In this document: piece after piece, positions 44,507-53,855 of the stretch
How positions within the stretch are numbered: position 1 is the stretch's first letter
How the letters are laid out: each line of letters begins with the position of its first letter
From: Bin80 sp965207565
GTDB taxonomy: Bacteria > Bacteroidota > Rhodothermia > Rhodothermales > Bin80
Assembly (NCBI GenBank): GCA_965207565.1
Contig: CBDBMQ010000009.1
Location: 124,001 to 188,000, forward strand
Length of the DNA stretch: 64,000 nucleotides
Direction of reading: 5' to 3'
Program-made: the position numbers and the translations under genes
Notes under the pieces: generated by a model
Databases searched by the model: none
What the model was told of the DNA's origin: nothing
The model's input: the letters and a program-made list of their open reading frames with translations, nothing else

Positions 44507-47187
44507 TGCAGGATTCCGCCATTGCGGTAGTATTCGACCTCAACGGGGGTATCCAGCCGAGACTGTGTTTGAAAGTGGATCTCTTTCCCATCTGTGCGCA
44601 CGGCCACAACATCCACAGTAGTACTGGCTTCCTGCGGCGGTACAAGGCTGTAGGATTCATTGCCATCCAGTCCTAGTGTATCCGCATTTTCGCCATCCAT
44701 AAATTCCAGAGGCAGCACCCCCATTCCGATCAGATTCGAGCGATGAATCCGCTCAAAGCTATCCACGATGACGGCTCTGACTCCTAAAAGAACCGTACCC
44801 TTTGCGGCCCAATCCCGGCTGGATCCCATTCCATAGTCCTTCCCTCCCAGAACGATGAGAGGGACTCCGGCTTCCTGATAGCGCATCGCTGCGTCGTAGA
44901 TGGGCATGATTTCGCCACCGCTGGCAAAGCATCGTGTGATGCCACCTTCTGTGCCGGGCACTAGTTTGTTCTTGATGCGGATATTGGCAAAAGTGCCACG
45001 CATCATCACCTCATGATTACCGCGCCTGGCTCCAAACGAGTTGAAGTCGCGTGGCAAAACATGATTACCACTCAAGTAGATGCCGGCGGGTGATTCCCGT
45101 GGGATTGCACCTGCCGGTGAGATATGATCCGTCGTGGTTGAATCGCCTAATTTTGCCAGAACGCGTGCATCCTTGATTGGAGGCACGGCGGCGGCTTCAC
45201 GTGCGAGGTCGACAAAGAAGGGAGGCTCCTGGACATACGTCGAATCAGCGTTCCAGTCGTAGAGAGAGCCACTCGGGATTTCAATCGCATTCCAAGTCTC
45301 GTTGGATGTTTCGATGCCACCATATTCATCGAGAAACAACGCTGGTGTGATGGACGATTCGATGGTTTCAGCGATCTCCTCCGCAGTCGGCCATATATCC
45401 CGCAGATAGACCTCCTGATCTGCAAGGTCTTTCCCGATGGGTTCACGGGTAAGATCAATGTCCACGGTTCCTGCCAGTGCGTAGGCGACGACAAGGGGTG
45501 GCGAGGCAAGGTAATTTGCCTGGACCAGAGCATGGATCCGCCCTTCAAAATTGCGGTTGCCGCTCAGTACTCCCGAGACCACTAGGTCCCCCTTTTGGAT
45601 GGAATTGCTTACTGCTTCCGGCAAGGGGCCGGAATTTCCGATACAGGTGGTGCATCCATAGCCAACCAGGTCAAAGCCTAATTGAGCCAGATAGGGCATC
45701 AGGTTGGCGTTTTGGAGATATTCCGTCACCACGCGGGATCCTGGTGCTAGGCTGGTTTTGACGTACGGAGCCACTTTGAGTCCGCGTTCAACCGCTTTTT
45801 TTGCAACCAATCCTGCACCAATCATGACGCTGGGGTTGCTAGTATTGGTGCAACTGGTGATGGCTGCAATGGCAACATCCCCATGGTGAAGCGGATCTGG
45901 GAGATCAGCAGATTTGACACTGTGCTCCAGGTCCATCGGTTGACGTCCAAACCCTTGCGGTCCGGCAGGTGCGGTAAAAGAGGTGCGGAAAGATTTACCC
46001 AAGTCAGGGACTGGGATGCGATCCTGCGGCCGCTTCGGCCCGGCAACGCTCGGAACCACATCCCCCAAATCCAACGATAAGGTGTCCAGATACTGCGGCT
46101 CTGGCGCATCCGGGGTCAGAAACAGTCCCTGCTCCTTTGTATAGTACTCCACCAATTTAACCAGGTTTTCCTCTCTGCCTGTGCGTCGCAAAAATCCTAG
46201 CGTCACTTCATCAATAGGAAAAAATCCCATGGTTGCGCCATACTCGGGAGACATGTTACTGATCGTAGCACGATCAGGTACGGAAAGCGCTTGAATTCCT
46301 GGACCGAAAAATTCGACAAAGCGGCCAACGACTCCATAGTTGCGCAGTATTTGTGTAACCGTAAGGACCATATCGGTGGCAGTTGCTCCTTCGGGGAGTG
46401 AGCCGGTGAGACGGAAGCCAATTACCTCTGGCATCAGCATATAGATGGGTTGGCCAAGCATGACGGCCTCGGCTTCAATCCCACCCACACCCCATCCCAC
46501 GACACCGAGTCCGTTGATCATGGTGGTATGAGAATCTGTGCCGACCAATGAATCCGGAAATGCCACGACGTCCTGACCTTCGGATGCTGTCCACACGCAG
46601 CGAGCGACATATTCTAGGTTCACCTGATGGCAGATGCCGCTAGCGGGGGGGACGACATAAAAATTATCAAAAGCTTGCTGTCCCCAGCGTAGAAATTCAT
46701 ACCTCTCCTGGTTGCGCCGGAACTCATGATCAGAGTTGAGTTGCAGCGCTTCGGGGATCCCAAAGTAGTCAACCTGAACACTGTGGTCTATAATCAGGTG
46801 TACAGGTACACGCGGGTTGATCGCAGACGGGTTACCACCGGCACGCGCCATTGCACTGCGCATCGCGGCAAGGTCAACCACGGCGGGCACGCCGGTAAAA
46901 TCCTGCAACAGGACCCGTGCCGGCGAGAATGGCATTTCCGCGCGGAGTGGGGCTTTGGGGTCGTACTGTGCCAGTTGCTCCACATTTTCAGCTGTGACGG
47001 TAAATCCGTCACAGCCACGCAGAACTGCCTCCAGCATGACCCGGATTGAGTAAGGGAGTCGATCAAGCGTATACCCGGCTACCTTGAGCGAATCAAGACG
47101 ATACATCCACGCAGATCCATCCGGGGTTTCGAAAGAGGTTCGAGTCCCAAAATGATCCTTGGTTTTAGTGAGGACGGATACGCTCAT
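44473..47187 (-). CDS. acnA: aconitate hydratase AcnA
   Basis: A 904-residue aconitase of the AcnA/IRP type that interconverts citrate and isocitrate in the TCA cycle. The [4Fe-4S] ligands are seen in SCTNTSNPSVM and GCTTCIGNSGP. Other signatures are LLQDFTGVPAVVDLAAMR, DHSVQVDYFG, SLVGTDSHTTMINGLGVVGWGVGGIEAEAVMLGQPIYM and, in the swivel domain, YGMGSSRDWAAKG and RSNLIGMGVLPLEF. Length is normal. The coding end overlaps the hyuB end by 34 bp. Confidence 0.97.
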   Translation of the reverse strand: MSVSVLTKTKDHFGTRTSFETPDGSAWMYRLDSLKVAGYTLDRLPYSIRVMLEAVLRGCDGFTVTAENVEQLAQYDPKAPLRAEMPFSPARVLLQDFTGVPAVVDLAAMRSAMARAGGNPSAINPRVPVHLIIDHSVQVDYFGIPEALQLNSDHEFRRNQERYEFLRWGQQAFDNFYVVPPASGICHQVNLEYVARCVWTASEGQDVVAFPDSLVGTDSHTTMINGLGVVGWGVGGIEAEAVMLGQPIYMLMPEVIGFRLTGSLPEGATATDMVLTVTQILRNYGVVGRFVEFFGPGIQALSVPDRATISNMSPEYGATMGFFPIDEVTLGFLRRTGREENLVKLVEYYTKEQGLFLTPDAPEPQYLDTLSLDLGDVVPSVAGPKRPQDRIPVPDLGKSFRTSFTAPAGPQGFGRQPMDLEHSVKSADLPDPLHHGDVAIAAITSCTNTSNPSVMIGAGLVAKKAVERGLKVAPYVKTSLAPGSRVVTEYLQNANLMPYLAQLGFDLVGYGCTTCIGNSGPLPEAVSNSIQKGDLVVSGVLSGNRNFEGRIHALVQANYLASPPLVVAYALAGTVDIDLTREPIGKDLADQEVYLRDIWPTAEEIAETIESSITPALFLDEYGGIETSNETWNAIEIPSGSLYDWNADSTYVQEPPFFVDLAREAAAVPPIKDARVLAKLGDSTTTDHISPAGAIPRESPAGIYLSGNHVLPRDFNSFGARRGNHEVMMRGTFANIRIKNKLVPGTEGGITRCFASGGEIMPIYDAAMRYQEAGVPLIVLGGKDYGMGSSRDWAAKGTVLLGVRAVIVDSFERIHRSNLIGMGVLPLEFMDGENADTLGLDGNESYSLVPPQEASTTVDVVAVRTDGKEIHFQTQSRLDTPVEVEYYRNGGILHYVLREFLAEE

Positions 47188-47448
47188 GATTATTTGGGAA
47201 ATTATATGTCAAGTAGGTAAAAACATGTCAACGATTTTTAGGGAAAATGGTTTGTTGATTCCTGCATCGGTTGCACCTTCCAATCAAGTATCTGAGAAGG
47301 CGATTCCAGTCTGTCGTGAATAGAATGGCGGCGTTGATCGGGGTCCACTACATTAGATATGGTTGATCTGATTTGATCTGTATCACTGTTTTCAACCGTG
47401 TGTCAAGGACCCTAAGAAGATGAAATACGTACACACGCCCCAGTTCCA

Positions 47449-47521
47449 GGGGCTATAGCTCAGATGGTAGAGCGCCTGAATCGCACTCAGGAGGTCAGCG
47501 GTTCGACTCCGCTTAGCTCCA
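47449..47521 (+). tRNA. tRNA-Ala (anticodon CGC)
   Basis: A 73-nt cloverleaf. The acceptor stem is GGGGCTA with TAGCTCC and discriminator A, the D-arm runs from GCTCAGATGGTAGAGC, and the anticodon stem is CCTGA/TCAGG with loop ATCGCAC, giving anticodon CGC (47482-47484). The T-arm is GCGG-TTCGACTCC-GC. The 3' CCA is not encoded (the next bases are CCT). CGC is a minor Ala isoacceptor that reads GCG. It lies alone, 270 bp ahead of an insertion sequence. Confidence 0.93.
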
Positions 47522-47790
47522 CCTGGCAGTTTGAAGGCAACCCATGATGTGTCCTGGGAGGAGGTTGCCGCCCACGGGTTACCGTGGCAGATTCGTCGTC
47601 TTCTGCAGATGGCGTTACAGTTTCGTCAATCAGCCGTGTCATTGCCGCCAGAAAAATCGTCTGAAGGGGGCAATGGGTGATGAGGGACTGCCTGGTTCTT
47701 TCTTCGCGGTCGGTTTCCCCGATTGCACATACAGCAGGCAATGGGGTCGGTGTGGAGAGGTAGCATCGCTTCGGTATCCACTGGAGCTAA

Positions 47791-47809
47791 GCCTAGGCCT
47801 GCCCTGTAC
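47791..47809 (+). repeat. left terminal inverted repeat of the IS element
   Basis: GCCTAGGCCTGCCCTGTAC; the reverse complement of 50415-50433 matches 18 of 19 bases. Confidence 0.8.
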
Positions 47810-47828
47810 GTTTAGGAGGGACTTGACA

Positions 47829-47990
47829 ATGGCTTTCCTATTGCTTAGTTTAGCAATATGCAAGCACAATCCGCGATACTTACAGTACTGCGTAATGCTC
47901 TTCCGGCATTGTCGACAACGGTGGCGTCACATCAAGACAAGAGTCGTCGAGCTTTGGGGCGAATTGTGTGTGCGCAGTTCAATTTCGTGA
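47829..47990 (+). CDS. possible short leader ORF in the IS element
   Basis: A 53-codon frame preceded by a strong ribosome site (AGGAGGG at 47814-47820, 8 nt from the ATG). It overlaps the transposase start in a different frame. The peptide has no recognisable domain. It may exist only to control translation of the transposase, which has no ribosome site of its own and whose frame is closed by a stop just upstream of 47858. A chance ORF is the alternative. Confidence 0.3.
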   Translation: MAFLLLSLAICKHNPRYLQYCVMLFRHCRQRWRHIKTRVVELWGELCVRSSIS

Positions 47991-50146
47991 ATGCTCAGGG
48001 AGGCCATCGGCTTTCGGGTTGCATGAAGGCATTAGTGTTACTGGAATCGGAGGGGCACTTTTCTCTACCGAAGCCACAAACCGCGTCGTTTGTCCGCGGT
48101 CCCCGTCTATTGGATGAACCGGTTCCGAAGGCGTTGGCTGTCCCCACGGATGTCCGTGAGATCAAGGATTTGGAGATTATTTTGGTCACCGATTCGGGGG
48201 ATCGAGCGATCTGGAATACACTTCTGGATGCGGAGCATCCACAGGGGAGCACCACCTTTGCGGGCGCGCAGCAGCGCTACCTGATTCGGAGTGCGCACGG
48301 TGAACTGGGGGTGGTCGGTTTTTCTGCTGCGGCGTTGTATCTCAAGGCTCGGGATCAATGGATGGCGTGGGATCATCCAAAGCGCGCGGAGAATTTGAAC
48401 CGTGTGGTGAACCTGAGTCGTTTTCTGATTCGATCAGACGTGTTCTGCAAGAACCTGGCGAGCCACGCGTTGGGACGAGTGCTGCGGCGCTTGCCCTCCG
48501 ATTTTATGGCAACGTATGGGTATTGCCCCTATGTGGTAGAGACCTTTGTGGGACCCGATCAGGAGGGGACTTGTTTTCGAGCGGCGGGATTCCGATATTT
48601 GGGACTCACGCAGGGGCGGGGCCGCCATGCACCCTCGAAGACACGCACGCGCCCGCAGAAAAAAGTATTTGCCTATGAACTGGATCCAAACTGGCGCACG
48701 CACTTGGCCGTGCCGTATGTGGAATTGCGTCCTCGGCTGGAGGTGGGCGCAGGTCTGGACAGCGATCGGTGGGCGGAACAGGAGTTTGGTGGTGCGGATC
48801 TCGGGGATCGGCGTCTCAATGTGCGTTTGGTAAAAAACGCGGAGTTAGCGGCAAAGACGATGGGCAATCCTGTCACCACAACCCCCGAGCGAAATATCAA
48901 GGACGTTCGGGCCTACTGGCATTTTTGGGAGAGGGCCAACGAACGTGGGATCACCCCGGCACAGATTCTGTTCCCGCATCGCCAGCGGACGATTGAGCGA
49001 ATGCGAACCCAGGAGACGGTTTTGTGTGTTCAGGACGGAACCAAGATCTCATACAGTACGCGTTCGGACACCGAGGGACTGGATATCATTGGACAGAACC
49101 AGACCTCTGCGAAAGCCCGCGGGGTGTGTCTGCATGCAACGATCGCCCTGAATGACGAGGGATTACCGTTGGGGGTGTTGCGATGTGCCTATGGGACAGA
49201 GAACCCAAAAACCCAAAGTTGGCTACACGGTCTGTCTGACATTGACGAGGCAGCCGAGACGCTGCCACGCAAGACGAAGGTGGTTTGTGTGATGGATCGG
49301 GAAGCGGATGCGTTCGAGATTTTGTCTGCGCATCGGACGCTGAAGCGGACGCATCTATTGGTTCGGGCCAAGCACGACCGGAAGCTGAATACAGACGAGG
49401 GGCGATTATTTAAGGCGATGCGAAAGGGGTCGCCTGCGGATGTGATGGAGTTGTCGGTGGAGCAGTTGAGTCGTCGGATGAAGTCGGGTCGGGTCACTCA
49501 TAAAGGTCGTCCGGCACGAAATGCCCGGATGGAGTTGCGGTATTGCAACGTGACTCTACCTCCGACCAGGGACCGTACGCAAGCCCCCATGGAGGTCTGG
49601 GGAATTCATCTGCGTGAACTCAATCCGCCGGAAAATGCAATGCGGATTGAATGGTATCTGTTGACCACGCAACCCATCACAAGCCCGGAGCAGGCGAAGC
49701 AGATGGTAGAATATTACCAGTTGCGCTGGCGTGTGGAAGACACCTTCCGGGTGCTCAAGAGTGGCTGCAAGGTGGAGAAGTTGCGGATGCAGAAGGCGGG
49801 CTCTTTGCACCGGGCGATCACCCTGCACATAGTCACGGCGTGGCGAATCATGTTGATGACGCTTTTGGGGCGTGTGGACGCGGACTTGGACATGGACGTA
49901 TTCTTTCGAGAGTCCGAGTTAGAGATGATGAAGGTCTACGCCCGTAGCTATGGCCTTGCGGTCCCCACCAGCCTGCCCTCGGCCATCTTACTGGTGGCCA
50001 TGATGGGCGGCTACATGAATCGCAAACACGATCCACCGCCCGGGCACACCATCATGTGGCGCGGCTATGCAAACCTTCAAATGCGTGCCATCGCCTATGA
50101 GGAGTTGGGGGGCTTCTTTGACTTGGTGGAGCGTCCGCCTCCATAG
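47858..50146 (+). CDS. IS4-family (Tn5-like) DDE transposase with N-terminal DruA/DUF4338-like domain
   Basis: A 762-residue protein in two parts. Residues 1 to about 290 resemble the DUF4338/DruA family: RRALGRIVCAQFNF...RLSGCMKALVLLESEG, QQRYLIRSAHGELGVVGFSA, MAWDHPKRAENLNRVVNLSRFLI, NLASHALGRVLRRLP, VVETFVGPDQEGTCFRAAGF and LGLTQGRGR. Residues about 310-762 are a Tn5/IS4 transposase: WAEQEFGGADLGDRRLNVRL (DNA-binding), YWHFWERA, TVLCVQDGTKI (first Asp), VVCVMDREADAFEIL (second Asp) and YYQLRWRVEDTFRVLKSG (YREK-type motif with the catalytic Glu). It moves the surrounding element. The N-terminal part's job in transposition is unknown. Confidence 0.88.
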   Translation: MQAQSAILTVLRNALPALSTTVASHQDKSRRALGRIVCAQFNFVNAQGGHRLSGCMKALVLLESEGHFSLPKPQTASFVRGPRLLDEPVPKALAVPTDVREIKDLEIILVTDSGDRAIWNTLLDAEHPQGSTTFAGAQQRYLIRSAHGELGVVGFSAAALYLKARDQWMAWDHPKRAENLNRVVNLSRFLIRSDVFCKNLASHALGRVLRRLPSDFMATYGYCPYVVETFVGPDQEGTCFRAAGFRYLGLTQGRGRHAPSKTRTRPQKKVFAYELDPNWRTHLAVPYVELRPRLEVGAGLDSDRWAEQEFGGADLGDRRLNVRLVKNAELAAKTMGNPVTTTPERNIKDVRAYWHFWERANERGITPAQILFPHRQRTIERMRTQETVLCVQDGTKISYSTRSDTEGLDIIGQNQTSAKARGVCLHATIALNDEGLPLGVLRCAYGTENPKTQSWLHGLSDIDEAAETLPRKTKVVCVMDREADAFEILSAHRTLKRTHLLVRAKHDRKLNTDEGRLFKAMRKGSPADVMELSVEQLSRRMKSGRVTHKGRPARNARMELRYCNVTLPPTRDRTQAPMEVWGIHLRELNPPENAMRIEWYLLTTQPITSPEQAKQMVEYYQLRWRVEDTFRVLKSGCKVEKLRMQKAGSLHRAITLHIVTAWRIMLMTLLGRVDADLDMDVFFRESELEMMKVYARSYGLAVPTSLPSAILLVAMMGGYMNRKHDPPPGHTIMWRGYANLQMRAIAYEELGGFFDLVERPPP

Positions 50147-50414
50147 CAGCCAACGTGCTCCATTGCTCCTCCTGATCTGCTGTTCCCTCCTTGAGCGCCC
50201 GAAAGCTTCATACCCTTGCTGTGTGCAGGCTACAGAAGAATGTCGTGTCTGCGAGATCTCGCTTGTTCCAGAACGCGAAAAATACGGAAAATCGCAGTGC
50301 CAGACGCTCAACCTCAGAGAAATGCGCGAAATCTGTCGTACCTTGTCGGACAAGAACTCAGGAAAATTCGCCTACATAAACCGAAGAACACCCATTGTCC
50401 AGCCTTTTTTCTGA

Positions 50415-50433
50415 GTACAAGGCAGGCCTAGGC
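50415..50433 (-). repeat. right terminal inverted repeat of the IS element
   Basis: GTACAAGGCAGGCCTAGGC; partner of the left repeat with one mismatch. Confidence 0.8.
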
Positions 50434-50672
50434 AGGACGAAGATGATAGGGGAATGTTGATGGCTACAGTGGCATTGTAACAAGGTCATCTCAAAGTCGT
50501 CCGAACGGTGTGCCCAAGCATGCACATGCCTGCAGGTGACTCCTAAAGTAGCACCCGCTCAAGCCTTCCAGGTCGCGCAATCCCAGCTTTCTATGGGTGG
50601 TTTTGCGAGAGGAAATAGGAGAATACTAATGCCAAATGCCTATTTTAGGCCCCAGACTTCAGACACTTTCCG

Positions 50673-53600
50673 ATGTTATGTAACCAAATACTGCGATCCG
50701 CCTTAGGATTGATCACTCTAATACTAATACCATTCTGGTCGGCACCAGCATCTGCCCAGATTTACGATTCAACCTACTACAGTGCATTGGAATTTCGGAG
50801 TGTCGGCCCCTACAGAGGTGGGCGGTCAGCGGCGGTTTCCGGAGTTCCAGGTCAGCCCATGAAGGCATATTTTGGTGCGACCGGCGGAGGAGTGTGGCAG
50901 TCGACAACGGGTGGAGCTTCCTGGGAAAATATATCCGATGGCTATTTCGGAGGCAGTATTGGCGCAGTTGCAGTCAGTACCTGGGATCCGAATGTGATCT
51001 ACGTTGGCGGTGGAGAAAAAACGGTGCGAGGCAATGTATCCCATGGTTATGGGGTATACAAATCTCTTGATGCCGGTCGTACATGGGAGCACAAGGGGCT
51101 GTCGGACAGTCACCGGATCCCACGAATCCGTATTCATCCTCGGAACCCAGACCATGTTTATGCCGCGGTCATGGGGCACTTGTCCGGTCCCAATGAAGAG
51201 CGAGGAATCTACAGATCGCTTGATGGCGGCGATTCATGGGAAAAGATCCTCTTCATTAATGACGAAGTCGGATTTGTAGATCTTGCCATGGATCCATCCA
51301 ACCCACGAATCCTGTATGCAAGCGCCTGGCGCGTGATTCGAACGCCATACAGTATGGAAAGTGGAGGAGAGGGAAGTGGGATCTGGAAATCCACCGACGG
51401 AGGGGATACATGGACGGAGATTACCGGGAAGGATAACGGCTTACCGCTTGGTACACTCGGCATCAGCGGCATTGCTATTTCTCCGGTCAACCCAGACCGG
51501 ATCTGGGTGATTATTGAGGCTGCGCAAGGTGGTGTATTCCGGTCTGACGATGGAGGTGAAACATGGCGCAAGATCAATGAAGACCGTAATTTGCGGCAGC
51601 GTGCCTGGTATTACACGCGGCTCTATGCAGATACTGGCAATGAAGACATCGTGTATGTGCTGAACGTGCAGTTCTGGCGGTCGAAAGATGGAGGGAGGAC
51701 GTATTCAAGCATCCAGACACCCCATGGCGATCATCATGATCTGTGGATTAACCCGGACGATCCCAGTCATCTCATCATTGCAGACGATGGTGGGGCGCAG
51801 GTGAGTTTCGATGCCGGGGCAAACTGGAGCACTTACTACAACCAGCCCACCGCACAGTTTTATCGCGTGACCACGGACAACCATTTTCCGTATCGGATTC
51901 TTGGCGCACAGCAGGACAATTCAACCGTCCGAATATTGCATACTTCCAATGGCCGGAATGAGCGGGAATGGGAACCAACTGCCGGTGGTGAGAGTGGTTG
52001 GCTGGCCCCCAAGCCAGATCAGCCGCAGATCGTATATGGAGGATCTTATGGCGGGTTTCTGACTCGAGTGGATCACGATTCTGGGGAACGGAGGGCCGTG
52101 AATGTATACCCGGACAATCCCATGGGACACGGTGCTGAGGGCATGAAATACCGGTTCCAATGGAATTTCCCCATCCTCTTCTCAATGCACGATTATAATG
52201 TACTTTATGCAGCTGGGAATCATCTCTTTCGAACGACGAACGAAGGGCAATCATGGGAGATGATGAGTCCGGATTTGACCCGGGCAGATTCGACCAAGCT
52301 CGGCCCAAGTGGAGGCCCGATTACGAAGGATAATACAGGGGTAGAATACTATGCCACCATTTTCGCGATGGCGGAGAGCCTGCATGATGCCCAGGTCATC
52401 TGGGTCGGCTCGGATGATGGATTAGTTCATATTACCCGTGACGGCGGAGAGACCTGGACAGACATAACACCGGAAGGGATGCCGGAGTGGATGCAGATCA
52501 ATGAACTGGTCGCCCACCCCACGAAAGAAGGTGCGGCGTACCTTGCAGGCACGCGGTACAAGCTCGACGATTTCTCTCCGTATATCTATAAGACCACCAA
52601 TTATGGTGCGGATTGGGAGTTGATTGTGGACGGGATTGATCCTCAGCACTTTACTCGTTCAGTTCAACCAGATCATGCGCATCCCGGACTCCTGTGGGCC
52701 GGAACCGAATCGGGTCTGTATATCTCGTTTGATGATGGGCAGAATTGGAGTTCATTCCAGCAAAATTTACCGATTGTACCCATTACGGATCTGGACTGGA
52801 AGGAGAACGATCTGATCGTCGCTACCCAGGGACGGTCATTTTGGATTATGGAGGATGTGACCCCATTACATCAATTATCCAACATACCCGCTTCGGCCTC
52901 CATGTGGCTCTATGATTCGGATCTCACGTGGCGGACTAGTGCAAGTGTGAACTTGCGTTACTGGTTCAAAGAAACTCCAGATTCAAGTACGACAAAGCTT
53001 GAGATCCTTGAGTCCGACGGAACCCTGATCAAGAGTTTCAATGCAGATGAAGACGATCTCGAAATAGAAGCTGGAATGAATGTGTTCCGTTGGAATACAC
53101 GCTATGAAGACGCGGAGTCGTTTGATGGACTGATTATGTGGTCAGGGAGTGTCCAGGGTCCCAGAGCAGCGTCAGGGACGTATCGCGCTCGACTCGTCGC
53201 CGGGGAGGATTCACTGGAGGCGACGTTTGAACTGCGCAAAGACCCGCGCTCAAGCTCCAGTGTGGAGGACTTGCAGATGCAGTTTGATTTCCTGATCGGA
53301 ATCCGGGACAAACTCAGTGAGACGCATCTGGCCATCAAGGATATCCGCTCTGTGCGTAGCCAGATTCGCAGGATTACCTCCAACCTGGACGAGGAGCATG
53401 CAGACCTCAAAGATGCTGCCAAAGCGCTGATTGAGAAGATGACAGCAATTGAAGAGGCGCTGTATCAAACGAAAAATCAAAGCCGTCAGGATCCGTTGAA
53501 TTTTCCAATCCGGTTGAACAACAAGCTGGCCGCGGTTGCCTCGAATGCAACGATTGGAGGTTTCCGGCCAACCGATCAAGCGGTCGAAGTGCGCGATGAG

Positions 53601-53723
53601 CTGGTGATGCAGATTGATGCAGAACTGGAAGCCCTGCAGGTCATAATTGAAACGGATGTGCCCGCCCTGAATGAGATGATTCGGCAGGAAAATGTTCCCG
53701 CCATTAACCTGGAATCAAAATAA
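50673..53723 (+). CDS. exported VPS10/sortilin-type BNR-repeat protein
   Basis: A 1016-residue protein with a signal peptide (cleavage near APASA-Q). It is filled with BNR/Asp-box repeats of the type SxDxGxTW (QSTTGGASWENI, KSLDAGRTWEHK, RSLDGGDSWEKI, KSTDGGDTWTEI, RSDDGGETWRKI, ITRDGGETWTDI, ISFDDGQNWSSF), forming one large beta-propeller as in sortilins, followed by an Ig-like part (about 750-860) and a helical tail rich in charged residues. Automated systems often call it a glycosyl hydrolase, but no sialidase catalytic residues are evident and its activity is unknown. No T9SS domain. It lies alone 240 bp after the IS element. Confidence 0.85.
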   Translation: MLCNQILRSALGLITLILIPFWSAPASAQIYDSTYYSALEFRSVGPYRGGRSAAVSGVPGQPMKAYFGATGGGVWQSTTGGASWENISDGYFGGSIGAVAVSTWDPNVIYVGGGEKTVRGNVSHGYGVYKSLDAGRTWEHKGLSDSHRIPRIRIHPRNPDHVYAAVMGHLSGPNEERGIYRSLDGGDSWEKILFINDEVGFVDLAMDPSNPRILYASAWRVIRTPYSMESGGEGSGIWKSTDGGDTWTEITGKDNGLPLGTLGISGIAISPVNPDRIWVIIEAAQGGVFRSDDGGETWRKINEDRNLRQRAWYYTRLYADTGNEDIVYVLNVQFWRSKDGGRTYSSIQTPHGDHHDLWINPDDPSHLIIADDGGAQVSFDAGANWSTYYNQPTAQFYRVTTDNHFPYRILGAQQDNSTVRILHTSNGRNEREWEPTAGGESGWLAPKPDQPQIVYGGSYGGFLTRVDHDSGERRAVNVYPDNPMGHGAEGMKYRFQWNFPILFSMHDYNVLYAAGNHLFRTTNEGQSWEMMSPDLTRADSTKLGPSGGPITKDNTGVEYYATIFAMAESLHDAQVIWVGSDDGLVHITRDGGETWTDITPEGMPEWMQINELVAHPTKEGAAYLAGTRYKLDDFSPYIYKTTNYGADWELIVDGIDPQHFTRSVQPDHAHPGLLWAGTESGLYISFDDGQNWSSFQQNLPIVPITDLDWKENDLIVATQGRSFWIMEDVTPLHQLSNIPASASMWLYDSDLTWRTSASVNLRYWFKETPDSSTTKLEILESDGTLIKSFNADEDDLEIEAGMNVFRWNTRYEDAESFDGLIMWSGSVQGPRAASGTYRARLVAGEDSLEATFELRKDPRSSSSVEDLQMQFDFLIGIRDKLSETHLAIKDIRSVRSQIRRITSNLDEEHADLKDAAKALIEKMTAIEEALYQTKNQSRQDPLNFPIRLNNKLAAVASNATIGGFRPTDQAVEVRDELVMQIDAELEALQVIIETDVPALNEMIRQENVPAINLESK

Positions 53724-53855
53724 TGCCGGTCAAAGATTGAAAAAGGGGTGGACAGGTTGACCACGAAACTGGATTTTTAACAGGCTTGAATGCCAATCTG
53801 GACTTCTTGCAGAGACGGCAGGCATCTGGACCGCATGGATGAAGTCCCGGCGGGT

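Larger units (their letters stand above)
47791..50433 (+). mobile_element. complete IS4-type insertion sequence with DruA-like/transposase fusion
   Basis: A 2,643-bp element. Its ends are 19-bp terminal inverted repeats at 47791-47809 and 50415-50433 that match at 18 of 19 positions. Inside is one transposase gene (47858-50146) and about 270 bp of non-coding DNA before the right end. The flanking nine bases (47782-47790 and 50434-50442) are not identical, so a clear target duplication is missing; it may have decayed, or the true ends may differ slightly. Family placement (IS4, Tn5-like) rests on the transposase. Confidence 0.8.

Noticed and set aside
47487..47741. Minus-strand frame ending in a VELSGVEPLTS-like peptide
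   Set aside because: This peptide is the known artefact of reading through the complement of a tRNA gene.
47858..50146. A Druantia anti-phage system
   Set aside because: Only a DruA-like domain is present, fused to a transposase and bounded by IS inverted repeats; no large helicase or other Druantia gene is nearby.
50067..50414. Open frame past the transposase end
   Set aside because: Overlaps the transposase out of frame and runs to the IS end without any coding feature.
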